Assembly (NCBI RefSeq): GCF_040371945.1
Contig: NZ_BAABWS010000001.1
Location: forward strand, 248,001-312,000
From: Litorivita sp040371945
GTDB taxonomy: Bacteria; Pseudomonadota; Alphaproteobacteria; Rhodobacterales; Rhodobacteraceae
Direction: 5' to 3'
DNA: 64,000 nucleotides
A program made the position numbers and the translations under genes. Below the pieces are notes generated by a model. It did not search any database. It saw nothing but the letters and a program-made list of their open reading frames with translations, and was not told the DNA's origin. Positions 1 to 8,872 of the stretch are shown piece by piece. Each line of letters starts with the position of its first letter. Position 1 is the first letter of the stretch.

Positions 1-601
1 CGGGGGTCTCGATCTCGGGCAAAACGCCTTCATCGGGCGTATGGGCGCCTTTGGCCCCGCCAATGGCGCGGGTGCGGGTGCCGGTGATGTCGAAACGGCG
101 CGGGGTGCGGCCAACCGAGCCGCGGGTCGCAAAACATCCCAAAATCCGCGTCACATCGCCCAGATCGCTTTTGAGCGGCAACAACAACAGCCGCCCTTCG
201 ATCGCGGGCTTGCCAATGCCGCCTTCGGCCACAACGTCCAGTTCGACAATCGACGGGCCGTCAAAGACGTCTTCCATCTTCTCGGAAATGGTTTTGCGTG
301 CCGCAGGGGTGAAGAGCGCCGAAATCGGCATGCCGCGCACTTCCATGCCCATCAATTCGGTCAAATGCGACCCCGCGATGCGCAAACGCGCGATGCCAGG
401 CGCGATACGTTCGAGGATAAAGGCAAACTCCAAGGCCCGCTCGATACCGCGCGGATCGATCTCGGAGCGGCGCGGCATCAATCGCGTGCCCCGCAACCCG
501 TTCCAATAGGCTTCAACTTCTGCAATCACCGGAAAGCGCAGATCATTTTGAAACCGCGCCATGCTGATGATGTTTTTGCTGTCCTGTTGCACGTTGTTCA
601 T
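1..601 (-). CDS. PAS_5-family PAS domain protein (3' end outside window)
   Basis: Reading leftwards from ATG at 601, an open frame of 200 codons runs to the window edge without a stop, so the C-terminus is missing. The visible protein begins MNNVQQDSKNIISMARFQ and contains FPVIAEVEAYWNGLRG, then MPRRSEIDPRGIE, RLRIAGSHLTELMG and ARKTISEKMEDV. This pattern matches the PAS_5 family of small alphaproteobacterial PAS sensor proteins, as far as I can recognise it. No output domain is visible in the part present. The ligand and partner are unknown. A second in-frame Met lies at residue 14. A CtrA-like box, TTAA-N7-CTAA, lies at 647-661 upstream. PAS_5 assignment is fairly sure and function is not. 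Confidence 0.75.
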   Translation of the reverse strand, partial: MNNVQQDSKNIISMARFQNDLRFPVIAEVEAYWNGLRGTRLMPRRSEIDPRGIERALEFAFILERIAPGIARLRIAGSHLTELMGMEVRGMPISALFTPAARKTISEKMEDVFDGPSIVELDVVAEGGIGKPAIEGRLLLLPLKSDLGDVTRILGCFATRGSVGRTPRRFDITGTRTRAIGGAKGAHTPDEGVLPEIETP

Positions 602-921
602 CCTTATATCTCACCGAGAAACTATCAGCTTTGCGCCCTCAGGGGGTTAACAAAGTCCTAATATCTCTTACCCAAGTGTGAATATGGCACAGGTTATCGA
701 AAATTGGTGCTAAATTTCCGCCAATGGTTAACGCCCGCTTAGGCGCAGCACGCCCGCCACGCAGCATTGGACAGCGGCGCGCGTTTATCTTAGGCATAGG
801 CACAAATGGCGGCGGATCGCGATAATCGCCCTGCGCGCCGCTATATATAGTGATGCGCAAGCGCCGCGAAGGTCCGCCATTGCGCAAGCCGACGCCGAAG
901 CAAAAAGGGAGCAGCCCGCGC
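602..921. promoter_or_regulatory. Divergent intergenic region between PAS_5 gene and yicC
   Basis: This 320-bp stretch holds no gene I can support. It contains two copies of GGTTAAC (645-651 and 725-731). The first is part of TTAACAAAGTCCTAA (647-661), one mismatch from the CtrA box TTAA-N7-TTAA. A 10-bp palindrome, CTATATATAG, lies near 840-849 and could hold the -10 of the yicC transcript. The open frames here on either strand have no recognisable product. Confidence 0.45.
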
Positions 922-1812
922 GTGAGACAGTCAATGACAGGATTTGCCGCCGCCAAGGGCGCGCATGGGGCCTATAGCTGGACATGGGAAATCCGCTCGG
1001 TCAATGCCAAGGGGCTGGATCTGCGCCTGCGCGTGCCCGATTGGATCGAGGGGCTCGAAGCGGCGCTGCGCGCGCAGATCGGCAAACGGCTCCAGCGCGG
1101 CAATGTCACCTTGAATTTGCGCCTCTCGCGCAGCGACGAAGGCGGCACAATGGCGCTCAACGCGGCGCAGCTCGCGTCGGTTCTCAGCGCCATGGCCGAG
1201 ATCGAACATCAAGCCATGGAGCGCGGCCTGTCGCTGGCGCCCGCCAATGCCGCCGATATTGTCGCCCTCCGCGGCGTCTTGGAAACCGCCGCCCCCGAAA
1301 GCGACAGCGCCGCTTTGTTGCAGGTCTTGCTTGGCGACATCCCCCCCGTTTTGGACAGTTTCATCGAGATGCGCGCCAAGGAAGGCCAAGCCTTGGAAGC
1401 GGTTTTGCGCGGGCAACTGGACGAGATCGAAGCGCTGACCGAAGCGGCCGAGAGCGCCGCCAAGGCCCGCCAGCCGCAGGTTGCCGAAACGCTCAAGGCC
1501 AATCTGGCCGCCGTCATGGACAATAGCGAAGGCGCCGATCCGGCCCGCGTAGCGCAAGAGCTGGCGCTTTTGGCGGTCAAATCCGACGTCACCGAAGAGA
1601 TCGACCGCCTGCGCGCACATATCATTGCTGCGCGCGATCTGCTGGGCCAGAGCGGCCCCGTGGGGCGCAAGCTGGATTTCCTCACCCAAGAGTTCAACCG
1701 CGAGGCCAATACCCTTTGCTCCAAAGCTGGCGCGGTGGATTTGACCCGCATCGGGTTGGACCTCAAGGCGGTGATCGACCGGCTGCGCGAACAAGTTCAG
1801 AATATGGAGTAA
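922..1812 (+). CDS. yicC: YicC/YloC-family endoribonuclease
   Basis: The 296-residue product has the family-typical N-terminus MTGFAAAKG just after the start and the C-terminal DUF1732 signature (GRKLDFLTQEFNREANTLCSKA). Known members are about 290 residues and act as endoribonucleases affecting RNA turnover. I chose GTG at 922 (GTG AGA CAG TCA ATG ACA) because an A/G-rich Shine-Dalgarno tract (AAAAAGGGA, 901-909) precedes it and homologues start a few residues before MTGFA. ATG at 934 is the alternative. The frame stays open back to 850, but that extension is basic and low in complexity and is unlikely to be translated. The next gene, gmk, starts 7 bp after the stop, so the two are probably co-transcribed. 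Confidence 0.93.
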   Translation: MRQSMTGFAAAKGAHGAYSWTWEIRSVNAKGLDLRLRVPDWIEGLEAALRAQIGKRLQRGNVTLNLRLSRSDEGGTMALNAAQLASVLSAMAEIEHQAMERGLSLAPANAADIVALRGVLETAAPESDSAALLQVLLGDIPPVLDSFIEMRAKEGQALEAVLRGQLDEIEALTEAAESAAKARQPQVAETLKANLAAVMDNSEGADPARVAQELALLAVKSDVTEEIDRLRAHIIAARDLLGQSGPVGRKLDFLTQEFNREANTLCSKAGAVDLTRIGLDLKAVIDRLREQVQNME

Positions 1813-1819
1813 GCAGGCC

Positions 1820-2470
1820 ATGTCCGCCGATACCGCCCGCCGCGGGCTTTTGATCATCCTCTCCTCGCCCTCGGGCGCGGGAAAATCGACCTTGGCCAAA
1901 CGCCTGCGCCTTTGGGATGACAGCATCCGCTTTTCCGTCTCGGCCACAACGCGCAAACCGCGCGCGGGCGAGACACATGGCACCGATTACTATTTCCACA
2001 GCCGCGCGGAATTCGAAGACCTCGTGGCGGGCGACCAGATGCTCGAACATGCCGAGGTCTTTGGCAATTTCTACGGCAGCCCGCGCGGCCCCGTCGAAGC
2101 GGCCATCGGCGCAGGGCAGGATCTTTTGTTTGATATCGACTGGCAAGGCGGCCAACAGGTGCGCAATTCGGCGCTTGGCAAACATGTCCTGTCGATCTTT
2201 ATCTTGCCGCCCTCGATCCCCGAACTGGAACGCCGCCTGCGCACCCGCGGCCAAGACAGCGACGAGGTGATCGAAAACCGCATGCGCAAAAGCCGCGACG
2301 AGATCAGCCATTGGCCGGAATATGATTATGTCTTGGTCAATGACGATCTGGACGTGACCGAGGCCAAATTGCAAACCATCATCAGCGCCGAGCGCCTGCG
2401 CCTGTCGCAACAACCCGATGTGGTGGAAACCGTGCGGCGGCTCAACAAGGAATTCGAGGATATGAAATGA
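1820..2470 (+). CDS. gmk: Guanylate kinase
   Basis: A 216-residue cytosolic enzyme that phosphorylates GMP to GDP with ATP. The P-loop SSPSGAGKST lies at residues 15-24, followed by the GMP-binding region SVSATTRKPRAGE and GTDYYF. The lid and C-terminal helices are present, with DIDWQGGQQV in the middle. Length is normal (about 205-215). It lies immediately after yicC, and its last codons overlap the start of the next gene by 4 bp (ATGA at 2467-2470), which indicates translational coupling. The usual rpoZ partner does not follow here. Confidence 0.97.
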   Translation: MSADTARRGLLIILSSPSGAGKSTLAKRLRLWDDSIRFSVSATTRKPRAGETHGTDYYFHSRAEFEDLVAGDQMLEHAEVFGNFYGSPRGPVEAAIGAGQDLLFDIDWQGGQQVRNSALGKHVLSIFILPPSIPELERRLRTRGQDSDEVIENRMRKSRDEISHWPEYDYVLVNDDLDVTEAKLQTIISAERLRLSQQPDVVETVRRLNKEFEDMK

Positions 2471-2994
2471 CACTTTATGCTTTGGACGGCAGAGCGCCGC
2501 AAACCCCCGAGGATGGCGATTTTTGGGTCGCGCCCGATGCCAATGTCATCGGCAATATCAACATCGAAAGCGGTGTGGGCATCTGGTTCGGCGCCACCCT
2601 GCGCGGCGACAACGAGGCGATCACCATCGGCAAGGGCACCAATGTGCAAGAAAACACCGTGATGCACACCGATATGGGCTATCCTTTGACCATCGGCGAA
2701 AACTGCACCATCGGGCATAAGGCGATGCTGCACGGCTGCACCATCGGGGACAACAGCTTGATCGGCATGGGCGCGACGATTTTGAACGGCGCGAAGATCG
2801 GCAACAATTGCCTGATCGGGGCAGGGGCCTTGGTGACCGAAGGCAAGGACATCCCCGACGGCAGCCTCGTGATGGGCGCTCCGGCCAAAGTTGTGCGCAG
2901 CCTCGACGCGGCGGCGATCCAAAAGCTGACCCTCTCGGCCTTGGGCTACCAACGCAACATGCGCAGGTTCAAAGACGGTATGACGGCGCTGTAA
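2467..2994 (+). CDS. Gamma-carbonic anhydrase-family hexapeptide protein
   Basis: The 175-residue protein is a left-handed beta helix of hexapeptide repeats (for example IGENCTIGHKAMLHGCTIG). The three metal-ligand histidines of the gamma-carbonic anhydrase family are visible at about residues 67 (MHTD), 84 (IGHK) and 89 (LHG). The family includes Cam, YrdA, PaaY and CaiE, and activity varies from CO2 hydration to thioesterase. The zinc triad is intact, but I cannot assign a substrate. A C-terminal helix follows MGAPAKVVRSL. It overlaps gmk by 4 bp and is probably in the same operon. Confidence 0.9.
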   Translation: MTLYALDGRAPQTPEDGDFWVAPDANVIGNINIESGVGIWFGATLRGDNEAITIGKGTNVQENTVMHTDMGYPLTIGENCTIGHKAMLHGCTIGDNSLIGMGATILNGAKIGNNCLIGAGALVTEGKDIPDGSLVMGAPAKVVRSLDAAAIQKLTLSALGYQRNMRRFKDGMTAL

Positions 2995-3033
2995 CATCGG
3001 ACGGCGCATGGACACCCAAGGCGGTAGAGGCAC

Positions 3034-4089
3034 ATGAGCGATCAGGACATCGACACAATGCTCGGCGCGTTGCCGCTCGCGGCGCTGATGATCGCGCCCA
3101 ACGAGCGCATTCTGGGCGCCAATCCGCGGGCGTTGGCGCTGCTCGGGATCGATCTGCGCGGTCGCCACTTCATCACCGCGATCCGCCAACCCGGGGTCTT
3201 GGATGCCGTCGAGGGCGTGATGCGCGACGGGCAGCCGCGCGAGACGCGTTTTTTGACCAATGATGGCAGCCGCGACACCACATACCGCGTCAGCGCCAGC
3301 GCCCTGAGCATGAGCATCGCCAAGGGCGTGTTGCTGTGCTTTGAGGACATCACCCATGTGGAGCAGGCGGGCGAAATCCGCCGCGATTTCGTCGCCAATG
3401 TCAGCCACGAGCTGCGCACACCGCTCACCGCGATGATCGGATTTATCGAAACCCTGCGCGGCCCCGCGCGCGATGACGCCGGTGCCCGCGAGCGGTTTTT
3501 GGGGATTATGGCCAAGGAAGCGGCCCGTATGGAGCGGCTGGTCAAAGATCTCTTGTCGCTCAGCCGCGTCGAGGCCGACGAGCGTATGCGCCCCACCGAA
3601 CATGTCGATATGGCGGCGCTCACCGCATCGGTTTTCCATACGCTGAGTCATCTTGCCCAAGAGGCGGGCGTGCGCCTCACGCGCGACGGCGCGCTGGAGC
3701 AGGCCGACGTCATCGGCGATCCCGACCAGCTTCGCCAAGTCATGTCAAACCTCATTGAAAACGCGATAAAATATGGCGGGCAAGTCGGCGAGGTCACCGT
3801 CACATTGAGCTATAATCCGAGCGAATCCGCCCTGCGCGGTGCGGGCGTCAGCATTGCGATCACCGACACCGGAGCGGGGATCGATCCACTGCATCTGCCG
3901 CGCCTGACCGAACGGTTTTACCGTGTCGACAGCCACCGCAGCCGCGAGATGGGCGGCACGGGGCTGGGCCTTGCGATTGTCAAACATATCATCAACCGCC
4001 ACCGCGGGCGGCTGCGCATCGAAAGCACCATGGGCAAGGGCAGCACATTTACCGTGATCTTGCCCGCTGCGCCCAGCAAAGCCGTTTAA
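3034..4089 (+). CDS. PhoR-like sensor histidine kinase
   Basis: A 351-residue kinase. An N-terminal PAS-like domain covers about residues 1-105, followed by a HisKA domain with the phospho-acceptor H125 in FVANVSHELRTPL. The HATPase domain has the N box (NLIENAIKYGG), a G1 box (DTGAGIDPLHLPRLTERFYRVD) and G2 (GGTGLGLAIVKHI). No transmembrane segment is obvious, so it is probably cytosolic or peripherally attached. The F-box and N-box wording matches PhoR of the Pho regulon, but pst, phoU and phoB are not adjacent: the next gene is an unrelated LysR regulator on the other strand. The class is sure and the phosphate role is only probable. Confidence 0.85.
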   Translation: MSDQDIDTMLGALPLAALMIAPNERILGANPRALALLGIDLRGRHFITAIRQPGVLDAVEGVMRDGQPRETRFLTNDGSRDTTYRVSASALSMSIAKGVLLCFEDITHVEQAGEIRRDFVANVSHELRTPLTAMIGFIETLRGPARDDAGARERFLGIMAKEAARMERLVKDLLSLSRVEADERMRPTEHVDMAALTASVFHTLSHLAQEAGVRLTRDGALEQADVIGDPDQLRQVMSNLIENAIKYGGQVGEVTVTLSYNPSESALRGAGVSIAITDTGAGIDPLHLPRLTERFYRVDSHRSREMGGTGLGLAIVKHIINRHRGRLRIESTMGKGSTFTVILPAAPSKAV

Positions 4090-4098
4090 AATCAAAGT

Positions 4099-5019
4099 CT
4101 AACGCGGCAGCGCATCCTCGCCCTCGGCCTGCGTCGCCAGCCAGTCGCGAAAGACCTCAAGCGCGCCGTGATTTGATTTCTCGCGCGGCCAGACAAGGTA
4201 ATAGGCCCCAAGGCTTTGCGTCGGCCCGCCATATGCGGCCTTGAGCCGTCCAGCCGCCAGATCCTGCTCCACCAGATAATCGGGCAAAAGCGCCACACCA
4301 AGCCCGTGAATCGCCGCCTGTGTGATGGTTGAAAACTGATCATATAGCGTGCCCGAGGGCAGGGCAGGCAAATGGGTGGCGCCGCCGTTTTGACGCTCGA
4401 ACCATTCGCGCCAAGCATCGGGCCGCGTCTCGATATGCAGCAGCGGAAATTGCAACAAATCCGACGGCTTTGCAATTTGCACATCTTGCAAAAGCTGCGG
4501 GGCACAGACCGGAATCACATATTCTTCCTTGAGCTGGAGCGCTTCGGCCCCCTGCCAATCGCCGCGCCCGAAATGTATCGCCGCATCAAAGGGTTCCGCG
4601 GCAAAGCTAAAGGGTTTGAGCCGCGTCGACATATTGATGGTGATCTCTGGATAGAGCTTTGCAAACTGCGCCAGCCGCGGCACCAACCACCGCATCCCGA
4701 AGGTCGGCAGGATCGCCAGATTGAGCGTGCCGCCTTTGGGATTGAGGGTCAATTTGATCGATGCCTGCGCGATCTGTTGAAGCGCATCGCGCACCTCACC
4801 GGCATAGGCCGCCGCCGCAGGGGTCAATCGCATGCGCTTGCGTTCGCGCAAAATCAACGGCACGCCGATTTGCGCTTCCAAAGTCTGCAACTGACGGCTC
4901 ACCGCGCTTTGCGTGAGGTCCAGCTCCTCGGCCACCGCCGTGGCGCTGCCCAAACGGTCGAGCGCTTCCAGCGCCCGCAGGGAGGCAATCGAGGGCAGGA
5001 ACCGGCGCGGCGCACTCAT
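4099..5019 (-). CDS. LysR-family regulator, GcvA-like, probable regulator of gcdH
   Basis: A 306-residue LysR-type transcription factor. The winged HTH lies at about residues 8-65 (LRALEALDRLGSATAVAEELDLTQSAVSRQLQTLE) and is followed by a periplasmic-binding-like effector domain with LNLAILPTFGMRWLVPRL, a GcvA-subgroup signature. It is divergently transcribed from glutaryl-CoA dehydrogenase with 134 bp between the starts, the usual arrangement for a local regulator (GcdR type). Two near-identical sequences, GAAAACCTCATGAATTG (5026-5042) and GAAAACTCATGATTG (5111-5125), lie in the gap and are candidate binding sites. The effector is presumably a lysine or tryptophan degradation intermediate (inference). 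Confidence 0.88.
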   Translation of the reverse strand: MSAPRRFLPSIASLRALEALDRLGSATAVAEELDLTQSAVSRQLQTLEAQIGVPLILRERKRMRLTPAAAAYAGEVRDALQQIAQASIKLTLNPKGGTLNLAILPTFGMRWLVPRLAQFAKLYPEITINMSTRLKPFSFAAEPFDAAIHFGRGDWQGAEALQLKEEYVIPVCAPQLLQDVQIAKPSDLLQFPLLHIETRPDAWREWFERQNGGATHLPALPSGTLYDQFSTITQAAIHGLGVALLPDYLVEQDLAAGRLKAAYGGPTQSLGAYYLVWPREKSNHGALEVFRDWLATQAEGEDALPR

Positions 5020-5153
5020 TTATGCGAAAACCTCATGAATTGATGCAGGAATAGCGATATTCATGCGCCTATCACCCGTGCTACACCGCGATCAAGGAAA
5101 AATACCTCACGAAAACTCATGATTGGCGCACCGCGCCGCTAGGGAGAGAGACC
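5020..5153. promoter_or_regulatory. Divergent LysR/gcdH control region with direct repeats
   Basis: This 134-bp gap holds two direct repeats of the form GAAAACYTCATGAATTG (5026-5042, and 5111-5125 with two single-base gaps). A third partial match, ATATTCATG, lies near 5058-5066. The repeats flank the space where both promoters must lie, consistent with binding of the adjacent LysR protein. Binding is inferred. Confidence 0.5.
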
Positions 5154-6377
5154 ATGACCGACAGCAAACCCCATCTGCGCGCCAAAGATGCCCCCGATCT
5201 GGGCGGTTTTGATTGGCAAGACCCGTTCCGCTTTGAAGAGCAGCTCAGCGAAGACGAGCGCATGATCATGCAAAGCGCGCGCGCCTATGCGCAGGAAAAA
5301 CTGCAAACCCGCGTCACCGAAGCCTTTGCCAAGGAGACCACCGATCCGGAGATTTTCCGCGAAATGGGCGCTATGGGCCTGTTGGGCGTCACCACGCCCG
5401 AACAATACGGCGGGCTGGGCGCGGGCTATGTCTCTTACGGCCTCGTGGCACGTGAAGTCGAGCGCGTAGATAGCGGATATCGTTCGATGATGTCGGTTCA
5501 ATCGAGCCTCGTCATGTATCCGATCTATGCCTATGGCAGCGAAGAACAGCGGATGAAATACCTGCCCAAACTGTCCTCGGGCGAATTTATCGGCTGCTTT
5601 GGCCTGACCGAACCGGACGCCGGATCGGACCCCGCTGGCATGAAAACCCGCGCCATTAAGACCGAGGGCGGCTATCGCCTCAAGGGCTCGAAAATGTGGA
5701 TTTCCAACAGCCCCATCGCCGATGTTTTCGTCGTCTGGGCAAAATCCGAAGCCCATGGCGGCAAAATTCGCGGATTTATCCTTGAGAAGGGGATGAAAGG
5801 CCTGTCGGCGCCGAAAATCGAAGGCAAAATGAGCCTGCGCGCCTCGATCACCGGCGAGATCGTCATGGATGACGTCGAGGTCGGCGAGGACGCGCTATTG
5901 CCCCATGTCGAAGGCCTCAAAGGGCCCTTTGGCTGTCTCAACCGCGCCCGCTACGGGATCAGCTGGGGCGTGCTTGGCTCGGCCGAATTCTGCTGGCACG
6001 CGTCGCGCCAATACGGGCTGGACCGCCATCAATTCAACCGTCCTTTGGCGCAAACGCAGCTTTACCAAAAGAAGCTCGCCGATATGCAAACCGAGATCAG
6101 CCTCGGCCTGCAGTCCAGCCTGCGCGTCGGTCGTTTGATGGATGAGGCCAAGGCCGCGCCGGAGATGGTTTCGATCGTCAAACGCAACAATTGCGGCAAG
6201 GCGCTCGACATCGCGCGCCTCTCGCGCGACATGCATGGCGGCAACGGGATTTCGTTGGAATACCAAGTCATTCGCCATATGGTGAACCTTGAAACGGTCA
6301 ACACCTATGAAGGCGCACATGATGTGCATGCCTTGATCTTGGGCCGTGCCCAAACCGGCTTGCAGGCCTTCTTCTAA
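5154..6377 (+). CDS. gcdH: Glutaryl-CoA dehydrogenase
   Basis: A 407-residue FAD enzyme of the acyl-CoA dehydrogenase superfamily that oxidises and decarboxylates glutaryl-CoA to crotonyl-CoA in lysine, hydroxylysine and tryptophan breakdown. The N-terminus FDWQDPFRFEEQLSEDERM is diagnostic of the GcdH clade. FAD/acyl-CoA motifs include CFGLTEPDAGSDP and KMWISNSPIADVFVVWAK. The catalytic base is the Glu in NTYEGAHDVHALILGRAQTG, at about residue 386. Length matches the family. The start ATG follows GGGAGAGAG, a good ribosome-binding site. It is divergent from its likely LysR regulator. Confidence 0.96.
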   Translation: MTDSKPHLRAKDAPDLGGFDWQDPFRFEEQLSEDERMIMQSARAYAQEKLQTRVTEAFAKETTDPEIFREMGAMGLLGVTTPEQYGGLGAGYVSYGLVAREVERVDSGYRSMMSVQSSLVMYPIYAYGSEEQRMKYLPKLSSGEFIGCFGLTEPDAGSDPAGMKTRAIKTEGGYRLKGSKMWISNSPIADVFVVWAKSEAHGGKIRGFILEKGMKGLSAPKIEGKMSLRASITGEIVMDDVEVGEDALLPHVEGLKGPFGCLNRARYGISWGVLGSAEFCWHASRQYGLDRHQFNRPLAQTQLYQKKLADMQTEISLGLQSSLRVGRLMDEAKAAPEMVSIVKRNNCGKALDIARLSRDMHGGNGISLEYQVIRHMVNLETVNTYEGAHDVHALILGRAQTGLQAFF

Positions 6378-6380
6378 GGC

Positions 6381-6412
6381 TTTGCAAACTGTCCCCGCGA
6401 GGGGTTTGCAAA
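6381..6412. repeat. TTTGCAAA doublet (24-bp period), copy A
   Basis: Two exact TTTGCAAA octamers start at 6381 and 6405, 24 bp apart, in the 87-bp gap between gcdH and the E1 dehydrogenase gene. A short inverted repeat, CCCC-GCGA-GGGG, lies between them. The doublet ends about 50 bp before the E1 start codon, in operator position. TTTGCAAA pairs are the reported target of short-chain fatty acyl-CoA regulators such as PccR of Rhodobacter, but with a shorter gap as I recall it. Confidence 0.5.
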
Positions 6413-6464
6413 TTGGCGGCGCGGCACAGGTCCGCGCCGCGTCATCTCCAGCGGGAGGCCCGCA

Positions 6465-8651
6465 ATGGACCGCGCCGAAATCGTGCATCAGAATTTCTTG
6501 TCCCGTGTGGCGCAGGGCGATTTGCCCACCCTCGGTGCGCTCAAAGCCGCCGAAGCAGGGCTTGATCACGCCGCATTGATACAGATTTTCCGCGCGCAGG
6601 TTCTCAGCCGCCAACTCGACCGTATCTCGCGCAAAATGCAAGCCGAGGGGCAGGGGTTCTATACCATCGGCTCCTCCGGCCATGAGGGCAATGCCGCGAT
6701 TGCCGCCGCCTTGCGCCCCACCGATCCGGCGTTTTTGCATTACCGCGACGCGGCCTTTCAGATCGCCCGCGCAGGCCAGATCGACGGTCAAGACCCGCTC
6801 ACCGATACGCTGCTTAGCTTTGCCTGCGCCATGGAGGACCCGATCAGCGGCGGACGCCATAAGGTATTGGGATCAAAGGCATTAAACATCCCGCCGCAAA
6901 CCTCGACCATCGCCAGCCATCTGCCCAAAGCGGTCGGCGCCGCCTATTCCATCGGGCTGGCGCGCCGCGTTCCGCCGATGAGCGCGCAATATGCGCCGGA
7001 CGCCGTGGCCTTTTGCAGCTTTGGCGATGCCTCGCTCAACCATTCGACCGCCCAGGGCGCGCTCAACACCGCCGCTTGGACCTCCTATCAAAACGTGCCG
7101 TTGCCGTTGATATTTGTCTGCGAAGACAATGGCATAGGGATTTCTACAAAATCCCCCGCCGGATGGGTTGCGGCCAATTTGAACCCGCGGGTCGGGCTTG
7201 AGTATATCGCCTGCAACGGGCTTGATATTGTCGAAACCTTTGCCGCGACCACACGCGCCGCACAGATCGCGCGGGGGCGCAAAAAACCGGTGGTGCTTCA
7301 CAGCCGCTGCGTGCGGCTTTACGGCCATGCAGGGCCGGATGTCGAAGCGGCTTACCGGCCCAAATCCGAGATCGAAGCCATCGAGGCCGACGATCCCTTG
7401 CTGCATACGGCGGCGCGGCTTTTGGGCGAAGGCGCGGCAACAAAAAATGAGATACTGGATATATATCAAGAGATTGAAGCGCAAACTTCACGCGCGGCGC
7501 GTGAGGTGATCAAACGCCCGCGCCTGCAAACCGCAGCGCAAGTCATGGCGTCCATCGTCCCGCCCAAACGCGAGGCGCCGCGCCCGAACGCGCCCTCAAG
7601 CGAGGCGCGCGAGGCCAGCTTTGGCGCCGCCGATATGCGCGCTTTTGCTGCGCCGCAACCGATGAACAAGCTGATCAACCTCGGCCTATCCGATCTGATG
7701 CTCACCCATCCCGAAATCATCATGGCAGGCGAGGATATTGGCCGCAAAGGCGGGGTTTACGGCATCACCAAAGGGTTGCAAGCACGGTTTGGCGAGGCGC
7801 GCATGATCGACACTTTGCTGGACGAGCAAAGCATCCTCGGCCTTGCCATCGGATTGGCGCACAACGGCTTTATCCCCATGCCCGAGATCCAGTTTCTGGC
7901 CTATTTGCACAATGCCGAAGACCAGATCAGGGGCGAGGCCGCGACATTGCCGTTTTTCTCCAACGGGCAATTCAGCAACCCGATGGTGTTGCGCATCGCG
8001 GGGCTTGGCTATCAAAAAGGCTTTGGCGGGCATTTTCACAATGACAATTCGCTCGCCGTTCTGCGCGATATTCCTGGCATCATTATCGGATGCCCCAGCG
8101 ACGGCGCCGAGGCGGTCAAAATGTATCGCGAGGCACTGCGTCTGGCGCGCGAAGAGCAGCGCGTCGTTGTGATGATCGAACCGATTGCGCTTTATCCGAT
8201 GCGCGATCTGCACCGTGAGGGCGACGGTGGATGGATGCGCCATTATCCCGAAGCGGGCGAGCGCGCGCCGCTCGGCACGCTGGGCATTTCGGGGCAGGGC
8301 GAGGATCTGGCCATCGTCACCTATGGCAATGGTGTCTACCTGAGCGAACAGGCGCGGCCCGAGATTGCGGCTGACCTGCGGGTGATCGATCTGCGCTGGC
8401 TGGCGCCATTGGCGCAATCCGCGCTGCTTGAGGCGGTGAGCGGCTGCAAACGCGTGCTCATCGTCGATGAATGTCGCAAGACCGGCGGACAAGGAGAGGC
8501 TTTGGCCGCACTCTTTGCGCAGCATCTCGATGTGCCAGTTGCCACCTACGCCGCCGAGGACAGCTTTATCGCGACCGGCCCCGCATATGGCGCGACGCTG
8601 CCCAGCCGCGACGGTATCATCGCCGCCGCCAACGCGCTTTTGCGACGATAG
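6465..8651 (+). CDS. Fused alpha-beta E1 component of a branched-chain-type 2-oxoacid dehydrogenase
   Basis: A 728-residue thiamine diphosphate enzyme in which the normally separate E1 alpha and E1 beta chains are one polypeptide. The alpha part (about 1-350) has HYRDAAFQIARAG and the ThDP/Mg motif FGDASLNHSTAQGAL...CEDNGIGIS. A linker rich in Pro, Arg and Ala near residues 350-395 joins it to the beta part, which has MAGEDIGRKGGVYGITKGL, an EIQFLAYLHNAEDQ stretch and a transketolase C-terminal domain with VIDLRWLAPL. Substrate is likely a branched-chain 2-oxoacid (2-oxoisovalerate type), giving acyl-CoA once E2 acts. No E2 or E3 gene lies nearby, so partner subunits must be encoded elsewhere. 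Its position after gcdH suggests amino acid catabolism. Confidence 0.85.
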   Translation: MDRAEIVHQNFLSRVAQGDLPTLGALKAAEAGLDHAALIQIFRAQVLSRQLDRISRKMQAEGQGFYTIGSSGHEGNAAIAAALRPTDPAFLHYRDAAFQIARAGQIDGQDPLTDTLLSFACAMEDPISGGRHKVLGSKALNIPPQTSTIASHLPKAVGAAYSIGLARRVPPMSAQYAPDAVAFCSFGDASLNHSTAQGALNTAAWTSYQNVPLPLIFVCEDNGIGISTKSPAGWVAANLNPRVGLEYIACNGLDIVETFAATTRAAQIARGRKKPVVLHSRCVRLYGHAGPDVEAAYRPKSEIEAIEADDPLLHTAARLLGEGAATKNEILDIYQEIEAQTSRAAREVIKRPRLQTAAQVMASIVPPKREAPRPNAPSSEAREASFGAADMRAFAAPQPMNKLINLGLSDLMLTHPEIIMAGEDIGRKGGVYGITKGLQARFGEARMIDTLLDEQSILGLAIGLAHNGFIPMPEIQFLAYLHNAEDQIRGEAATLPFFSNGQFSNPMVLRIAGLGYQKGFGGHFHNDNSLAVLRDIPGIIIGCPSDGAEAVKMYREALRLAREEQRVVVMIEPIALYPMRDLHREGDGGWMRHYPEAGERAPLGTLGISGQGEDLAIVTYGNGVYLSEQARPEIAADLRVIDLRWLAPLAQSALLEAVSGCKRVLIVDECRKTGGQGEALAALFAQHLDVPVATYAAEDSFIATGPAYGATLPSRDGIIAAANALLRR

Positions 8652-8872
8652 GGCTTTGGGCGGCCTTGCGGTGGGCCAGTGGCAGGACGTGATCGACCTT
8701 CCTCAGGGCGCGTGACGTTTCAAAGCTTAGCGCAACGCTCTTGTTCAAGCCAAGTGTGCAAGGGGCGGGTCGCTATATGGCGTATAGCGCGAGTTATCAT
8801 AGGGCCGTCACTACATCGTATAATCAGTATTATGTAATATTTTGAGGTGGGAGAGAGATGCTAAGAGTCCCC

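Noticed and set aside
51..661. Plus-strand open frames over the PAS_5 gene
   Set aside because: They are antisense shadows of the minus-strand gene, show Arg/Ala/His-rich composition and no family match.
931..1983. 350-residue minus-strand frame opposite yicC
   Set aside because: Antisense to a well-supported gene; composition is typical of a GC-rich shadow frame.
8652..8872. Gene remnant or operator downstream of the E1 gene
   Set aside because: The open frame ending QWQDVIDLPQGA shows no family match, and the imperfect inverted repeat near 8813-8838 lies between convergent genes with no promoter to control.
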